Of a stretch of 64,000 nt of DNA, positions 58,022-64,000 are shown piece after piece. The notes beneath the pieces were generated by a model that was not told the DNA's origin, did not search any database, and saw nothing but the letters and a program-made list of their open reading frames with translations. The stretch spans positions 482,705,392-482,769,391 of the forward strand of contig CM042694.1 of assembly GCA_023614405.1 (NCBI GenBank), given 5' to 3'. Position numbers and translations under genes: made by a program. The DNA is from Avena insularis. Lineage: Eukaryota > Streptophyta > Magnoliopsida > Poales > Poaceae. The first letter of the stretch is position 1. Each line of letters begins with the position of its first letter.

Positions 58022-58425
58022 AAGGGAAATATACAATGATACCACACCATATGTGATACCATGGTACCATTTCTCAAAATTTAAATTTAAAAATGTCAAA
58101 AAAATCTGAAATAAATTTGTGGATGTTCGCAAATATGTGTTTACAATCCATAGTATCTGCAGAACCAAATTCGAAATACACGCAGAAAAAAAGTAAAGAC
58201 AAATCCAACATAAATAGTGTCACAAAAGACAAAAAGAAGACACTATTCACATAGCAATTTGCATTTTTTGTTTCTCTGTGCGTATTCGAATTTGGTTGAA
58301 ATGTAAACACACATCTTGTGAACACCTAAAATTTTCATTCAAACTTTTTTTTGACATTTACAAATTTGAAATTTGAGAAGTGGTATCATGGTATGTGGTA
58401 TCACCGGATACTTAAATATCCCCTC
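58022..58425. mobile_element. Long foldback MITE-like element
   Basis: The left arm (about 58035-58147) and right arm (about 58300-58405) are inverted copies over more than 100 bases. Both include GATACCA-rich ends, an ATTTAAATTT/AAATTTGAAATTT block and TGTGTTTACA. The outer edges GGGAAATATAC and TTAAATATCCC also pair. This is a foldback transposon-like structure of about 400 bp; superfamily is uncertain. Confidence 0.65.
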
Positions 58426-60379
58426 CCTCCCGCGTCTCTCCCCAGGGAGGCACCATGGGCAACCCTAGGCGGCGTCGAACCACCATCCCTCCCAGAGAAG
58501 ATCTTCGCCGCCACTCCCGTCGACCTTGTTCGCGGCGACAGCGGGCCTCAACGCCGAAGATGTTGGGGGCAGACGACAGCGACTGCGGTCGTGCAAAGCC
58601 GGGGCGGCGGCCAGGGCGGTGATCCCGGTCGAGGCGGCGACACTGTCTTCCTTCTCCGATGACACACGGCGGTGATCTGTGGAGGGGGCGACATTGTGGA
58701 TCTAGGTCACACTAGGACCCGTCGCGGGCGGCGGTCTAGGCTAAGATCCTGACCGAGTCTGGCGTTGTGTGGCGAATGGCCATTTCCTCGGCGTTCGAGG
58801 TGGGCAGGGAACGTTGCATCCTATGATCGGCCTGCGCGTAGTCTCCATGCCCCGGGCGGGTCGAGGCCAAATTTTGTTGTCCCCTCAATCAGAATAAAGG
58901 CGGTTTGCCATGTTGTTCGCATGGGTACCATTGAGTTGGTTTTTCTAGGGTTATTCTCACGCCAAGACAGTGGTCTGCTTGAAGCCTGCCCTCATTGATC
59001 TTGCCAATGACAAGTTCCAAAAGGCTCTGCATTCCTGCTGAACGGGAATGTTCCATAAGTCTATTAGAATTGGCTCTCTATCGGTCGACTCTAAAGAATG
59101 TATCGGAAGTTGGTAAGAAGGAAGATAAAATAAACCATATTTTATACCGGAATCTCATCAGCTTCCCTTTCCCTCGCAGGTGTAGTGCCATCTGGATACC
59201 TCATAAATAAATCAAGCAGGCCGGCTAGTAAGCGATCCTGAGGGGCTATCTTCTCTCCCATGTTGGTGCCTTGCTTAACTCAAGTATAAAGTGGAAATTC
59301 AAGCCAAAATCTGGGGTTCCATTTGAATCTTGAGATCCAAGAAGAAGGATAGCTTCATGAGTTCATTCTGACTCCTAGCTTAGCTGGAAAGCTTTTGCTT
59401 GTATCTGGCAGTGGGTGTAATATCCATCATACTCAAACAGAAGAAGGTTTGCTTATCTAGCTCCAAGGCAGTTATAATCATTTACAGAACCTGGGTTTGC
59501 ACCTACTGAGGAGGAGATTGTTGGATTGGATGAGATTCGGTCGAGCACACCCTTGTTTTTCTGACCATTCAGTTCTAGGAGGGAGTGACGCGAAGATTTG
59601 TAGTCTGTTGTCATCATGGGATATATCTTTTTGCACTCCATGGTGAAGTCGGAGACAGAGAATGTCATGGAACCTGAGATATGAGGACTAGCAAAGGTAG
59701 TTCGAGTCTTCGAGACAATGAGGAATTTGCTTGGTGATTCGTGACTCGTAGTAGCGCCATCGGCAAGTGGGGGCGGCAGCATAGAAGAAGTACAAAGTCT
59801 TATATTTCAGGGTGAAAATCCAAGGTATGATCTCAATTGATTGTGTCTGACAATGTTCTTGTTGAAAGCATTGTTTTTAGAGTGCGAACTTTCTCCATGG
59901 TGAAAACTTATTATCTAGATCGGGCGACAACAGCGTTTGTGCAATGTTTCCTTCTCAAAGGCATCGTTTTTTTAGAGAATTTAGACTTCGGTGTTGTCTT
60001 GGTGCTGTTTGTACTACTGCTGCAAGGAATAGATCATTGTAGCGGTTTTTTTTATTTTTTTTATTTTTGTTTTTGGTTGTGTGTATCGGTAGGGCACTGC
60101 GTTGTTGTAGATGCTGGATATAATTTTAGTATCTCCATGATACTTATATTTTCCCGATGTTGAAAAAACGAGGTGTTGTATCGCAATATCGAAACTACGG
60201 TTTATTCTGCATCCAGTTCCGTAGAATATTTTTTCCTTTTTCTTACCTCATGATATTTATTTATTTCTAACCTGAAGAAAACGAAAATACTGAGGAAAAA
60301 GAATGGCGAGTTCGCGACAAGCTCGGTGGACTAGATCATTCGTCCACCACGCCATGACCAGTACAAAGCTTTTCGGCTT
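58426..60379. other. Spacer with a GC-rich island
   Basis: A GC-rich stretch at 58430-58880 looks exon- or UTR-like, but I found no protein motif. The 60040-60160 stretch has T-rich runs as seen near 3' ends of plant transcripts or LINEs. No call is possible. Confidence 0.4.
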
Positions 60380-60383
60380 ATGA

Positions 60384-60608
60384 ATGGACAGCAAACGACG
60401 AGCATTTGTGCTCCTCGTATGTGTCGCACTCACTCAAACACAGCGGCAGGCAAACTGGATCGAACACTTGTCCACGCACGCATACGGCACACCGCCCCAG
60501 AACGAGAACGATCGATGCACGGGCAACGCACATGTGGACAAGTACTTATTTGCCAAGTGCATCCGAGGCAGGTCTAGGCTTCTAGCACCGACCCGCGGTG
60601 ACGCGTGA
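60384..60608 (+). CDS. Hypothetical short secreted-like peptide (74 residues)
   Basis: The ORF begins MDSKRRAFVLLVCVALTQTQ: a basic start followed by a hydrophobic core, like a signal peptide. Two cysteines follow (RCTGNAH, AKCIRGR). I do not recognise the family. It ends 33 bases before the LTR element at 60642. It may be a chance ORF or a truncated gene, since no start context or exon structure supports it. Confidence 0.2.
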   Translation: MDSKRRAFVLLVCVALTQTQRQANWIEHLSTHAYGTPPQNENDRCTGNAHVDKYLFAKCIRGRSRLLAPTRGDA

Positions 60609-60737
60609 GTTCTGCATCGCTTGTGGCATGCGGAAACAGATCGTTAGATTATGTCACGGTTTTGGTAATATTTGGTAGTTTAAGTTTGTAACTAATTTTA
60701 TTTCTAATAGTCTTGTTGTTTCCTAAATTTTTTAGTA

Positions 60738-60891
60738 TTTCTTCCGTTTTAAAATATAAGATGTTTTAGTTTTGTGAATGAAGTGTATCTAGACTCCTTC
60801 TGGTAGACTCCTTTTAGTGAACCAAACACTAAAAGGGGTCTAGATACTTCTTTCACAAGCTAAAACATCCTATATTTTGAAACGGAGGGAG
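60738..60891. mobile_element. Stowaway MITE inside the 5' LTR of the small LTR element
   Basis: A 154-bp element with TA on both sides. Its ends read CTTCCGTTTTAAAATATAAG and the near complement CTATATTTTGAAACGGAGGG, with long pairing arms. It is absent from the 3' LTR, so it inserted after the host element. Confidence 0.88.
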
Positions 60892-60971
60892 TAATATATA
60901 AACAGGCTAAGGGCTCATAATGTAATCACCTCTTGCAATATCAATACAATATATACTTCCGAAATCTTTCA

Positions 60972-60983
60972 TGGTATCAGAGC
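60972..60983 (+). other. Primer binding site of the small LTR element
   Basis: TGGTATCAGAGC adjoins the 5' LTR without a gap. Confidence 0.88.
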
Positions 60984-62366
60984 GTGTCGTTCCTCGGCCT
61001 AGGTTTTAGCCACCGCTTCCGCCGCGCCGCTCCCGGCGAGGTCGATCTCCATGATGTCCGCCGGGGGCATCACATCTCGTAGCTAGTTTTCTTCCAATTT
61101 TCTAGATCGGTTTAGTAGTTCTAGCAAAAAAAAAATCCTATTAGAACTATTTTGTTTTAGCCACCAAAAGCATCATTCACAGTCGCATGTCGTCATCGCG
61201 CGCCTCTACTTCAACCTCGGCGTCGACTCAACTCCGGCAATCATCGTCAACGATCGTGGCAAGGAGGCTCCGCGCGGCGCCCTAAGGGACGCCTTCACGC
61301 GCTGCGTCGGCTGCTCCATCCTCACGTCATCTCCACGCCGGCCCGTCTTCGTCAACATCTACCGTTACGCACGTCCCTGAGTACGCACCTCGCCATCAAT
61401 AAAGGGCTGCACCTTCATCACCCGTGGTCATCATCGCCGACAACCATCTATACCAACATCATCGCCGCATCGTTGCCACCACCATAGATCATGGTCATCG
61501 TCAACACCAACAAGTTCTTCTCCACGAGCGACGCCGCGCTCATACAAGCGGAAAATACGGGTCTAATTTCCGAAATCAACTACCGCTACAATTCAATCGC
61601 CATCCACAACTACCACCTTCGTCTTCGTCCACCACGACCTCGACCAGAGTCGCAGTCTAATTTTTATTTTTTTACTTTATCAATTTTCTTCTTGCAACTA
61701 CTTTATTTACTCCGACAAATCAGCGGACAACTTCTACGCACCAACCGTTCACGGAGAATTTCTCTGCTGCTCCCTCCGGCTCTGGCTCGTATGGCTCGTG
61801 ATGGTCCCTGTCTTCACACGTCCGGTATTGGCAACACCGACGCGTGCCTTCGTCCCTGGCGCGCTCCCGAGTTTGGAAAGCTCGGCAAGGCGTGTCGCCT
61901 ACCTCAACTACTCCGGATCCAACTACGTCTACGTCAACCACTACGATGAATTTTCCAGGCTCAACGATGACATCGACCACAACACCACGATAACATAAAC
62001 ATCATCAATTTCATCAACGACGACTACATCACCAACGACATCATCGACCACGACTACAACACCCTACTTCTGGCTACATCGACATCCACCGACATCATCT
62101 ACAGTTCGCGCCTTCGGATTATGCTCCAGTCAGACCGTTCGCGACGCTCCGACTGTTCTCGTCACTACCGATCCGACTGCGGGGGGGTGTTAAAGTATGC
62201 CACGGTTTGGTAATATTTGGTAGTTTAAGTTTCTAATGCAATTCTATCTTTAGTAGTCTTCTTGCCTCCCAAGTCTTCTAGTACTATATAAACAGCCTAA
62301 GTGCTCACGATGTAATCAGCTCTTGCAATATCAATACAATCTATAATTACGCAATCTTTCACAAAT

Positions 62367-62982
62367 ATCCCGGTATATCTTTTTTTAGAGAGGAGGCCCT
62401 CTGTCTCTATGTGGCGTAAAATAAAATAGGCCGGATTTAGCTAGTTCACTCATGGTGCAAATGCAACGTTAATTAATTCTGAGGAATTTTTTATTCTAAA
62501 CCCTGAACTCATTGGGAGGTTTGAACTTGAAAGTCGAAATCCCCGTCGTTCGTACCCTAGATAGGTTTGACCAAATTGACCTACTCCATGTGAGCAAAAT
62601 TTTAGAGCAAAACCCTCGATAATTATCTATTCCTCCAATAGCCTTCTTAATTCCTCCAATAGATATGACGGGGTTGATCAAGGTAGCGTCAATCACATGG
62701 CTCATCGTCGGTATGCTCTAGTCCTTGTCGCCCTGCTCATACTCCATCTCATTGTCACAACCACCTCCCCTAGTTAGCCAGTCCTCCCTAGTACGCCAGT
62801 CGGTCCGCGGCTCCGTGGCAGGAGCAGGGAGTTTTCCAAGTGCCGCCACTGCCATTCCTCCGACGAGCAATTGCCTCTGGAATAAGACACAAGAAGATTA
62901 CCCAAGGAGCTCACCAGGGGAGCCAATGAAAGCTTCGTCTTTTTTATGGCTTCGTCGAACCGAAGACCACCAGAGCGATGTC
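62367..62982. other. Spacer without recognised features
   Basis: No ORF or repeat is convincing. It lies between the small LTR element and the Angela-like LTR. Confidence 0.45.
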
Positions 62983-64000
62983 TGAAGGGTTTCGCGGCAT
63001 AGTAAATCAAAATTTTCTACGGAAGCGAACAGAGGGAAAGCCAAGATCTAATCTAGGAGATGCAAACAACGAGAGAGATTGGATTAGATCTTCATACCCT
63101 TGAAGATTCAAGACAGCTGAACGCTCTTAACGTGGGTGATGTAGTCGCATCGCTTCTCCTCCTCGCGATCCGATCCGATCTAGCACCACAAGTGGCGGTG
63201 CCTCCGTGAGATGCACACGTGCAGCACCTCGACGTCTCCTCCTTCCTTGGACCAGCAAGTATGGTGGAGAGATGGATTGGATCTACAACACGACGGTGTG
63301 GTGTATTTGGTGGAGAATTTCTGCAGCAGGGCTTCGCCTGCAAACAGTCGGGAGGGAGAGAGGAAGGCAGCAGGGCTACTAGGGCTTGGAGGGAGATGTG
63401 TAGGTTGGGGGGGAGAGGGCGCACCAGCCCTCTATATATAGAGGGGGGGTGCGGCCAGCCCTTGCCCATCCTCCAAGCCTATCTCTAGTTTAAACGATTT
63501 AAACTCTCCCTTCTAGAAACCCTATCTTATCTCTAGTTTAAACGATTTAAACTTATCTAGGATCGGCTGGGCCCTATGGGGCCTTGTGCCCTGGCCCAAT
63601 GCGCCAGGACACTCCCTCATAGGCCATGCCCTCCCCGGAAGGTGGGACCATGTTGGCCCCTTCCGAAGGTTCTAGAAGCTTTGCATAATACCGATTAATC
63701 CGGAACAATTCAACTCCAAAAACTGCACGCCTTATATGAATCTTATTCTCGGACCATTCCGAACCTCTCGTGATGTCCCGGATCCCATCCGAGACTCCGA
63801 ACAAAAATTTATAAACCAATTATCCAATCTATCCTAGCCGAGACACGTTATGTGACCTGCGGGTTCGAGAATATGCATACATGATCTTCTATCAATAATC
63901 AACAGCGGGGTCTGGGCACCCATATTGACTCCCACACATTCATCGATGATCATATCGGATGAACCACGATGCCAGGATTCAATCAATCCCATATATATAT
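62983..64000 (-). mobile_element. Angela/BARE-like Copia LTR, partial, running off the right edge
   Basis: Read on the minus strand, the segment contains TTGATTGAATCCTGGCATCG, GTGGTTCATCCGAT, GGATGGGATCCGGGACATCA and, near its end, GTAGAAAATTTTGATTT. Together these are the order of words I know from Angela/WIS/BARE-type LTRs of Triticeae. A TATATATA box lies at 63433-63440. The left end near 62983 lacks an adjacent primer site, so this is a 3' LTR end or a solo LTR. The start is outside the window. Confidence 0.7.
63433..63440 (-). promoter_or_regulatory. TATA box of the Angela-like LTR
   Basis: TATATATA sits within CTCTATATATAGAGG, next to a G-rich run, as in other Copia LTR promoters of this group. 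Confidence 0.5.

Larger units (their letters stand above)
60642..62361 (+). mobile_element. Small non-coding LTR retrotransposon (TRIM-like, Copia-style)
   Basis: LTRs of 174 bp (60642-60971 after subtracting a 156-bp MITE insertion, and 62188-62361) end in CTTTCA. TGGTATCAGAGC at 60972-60983 is a perfect initiator tRNA-Met primer site directly after the 5' LTR, and ACTGCGGGGGGG precedes the 3' LTR. Flanks are CAGAT and CAAAT, a duplication with one mismatch. The 1.2-kb interior has no retroelement protein; near 61970-62100 it is rich in ATCA/ACGAC words. Confidence 0.82.

Noticed and set aside
59453..59782. 109-codon minus-strand ORF
   Set aside because: No motif, no support from neighbours, and composition like surrounding non-coding DNA.
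1..64000. Bacterial-type operons, CRISPR arrays, tRNA or complete rRNA genes
   Set aside because: No such structures are visible; the 5S-like sequences belong to Cassandra LTRs and are not complete 5S genes.

Overview
The window is repeat-dense plant intergenic DNA. The LTR types are what I know from the Triticeae (wheat, Aegilops, barley): long LTRs opening TGATGACCCACAAG and closing GTATCA in the WHAM/Sabrina style, and an Angela/BARE-like LTR at the right edge. With them are a Tat-lineage Ty3/gypsy element carrying a second RNase H and an antisense gene, a Tekay-like chromovirus, a CACTA transposon end, Stowaway MITEs and a Cassandra TRIM with 5S rRNA sequence in its LTRs. Wheat-group origin is an inference; no host gene is identified with confidence.

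Positions 1-41890 are one Tat-lineage element (Tat1, + strand, 5' end outside the window) split by four later insertions. (1) An Athila-type element without pol (E1, 4287-12349) separates RNase H from integrase. (2) A Tekay-like chromovirus on the minus strand (E2, 13144-26589) splits integrase. (3) A second Athila-type element without pol (E3, 30914-38119) and (4) a solo LTR (E4, 38220-39813) both split the antisense gene. Each insertion is bounded by TG...CA termini and a 5-bp target-site duplication (one of the four has a mismatch). At the three junctions I followed by codon (E1, E2, E3), and at E4 in short translation, removing the insertion with one duplication copy restores the interrupted reading frame. 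With the insertions removed, about 11.6 kb of Tat1 remains, in the order gag, protease, reverse transcriptase, RNase H, archaeal-type RNase H, integrase, antisense gene, 3' LTR (41404-41890).

Tat1 ends against the 3' part of a second Tat element (Tat2, 41891-44736), which shows remains of its own antisense gene and a 3' LTR. After unassigned DNA comes a truncated chromovirus RT fragment (46550-47640). It abuts the 3' half of a CACTA transposon (47641-50201) with a ULP1-like protease ORF, a small ORF resembling the RNase H1 N-terminal/viroplasmin domain, and subterminal repeats. Next come a Cassandra element (50248-51009), a Stowaway MITE, and a gypsy RT fragment split by a non-coding LTR element (51627-56710).

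The right end (56.7-64 kb) is less repetitive. It holds two foldback MITE-like structures, a small non-coding LTR element (60642-62361) with a Stowaway inside one LTR, and an Angela-like LTR running off the edge. All recognisable coding sequence belongs to mobile elements and nearly all is broken by stops and frameshifts. E2 is the best preserved, with two nonsense codons and one frameshift. The least explained coding sequence is an ORF shared by the two Athila-type elements, with a hydrophobic C-terminal module, found where gag and protease should be.
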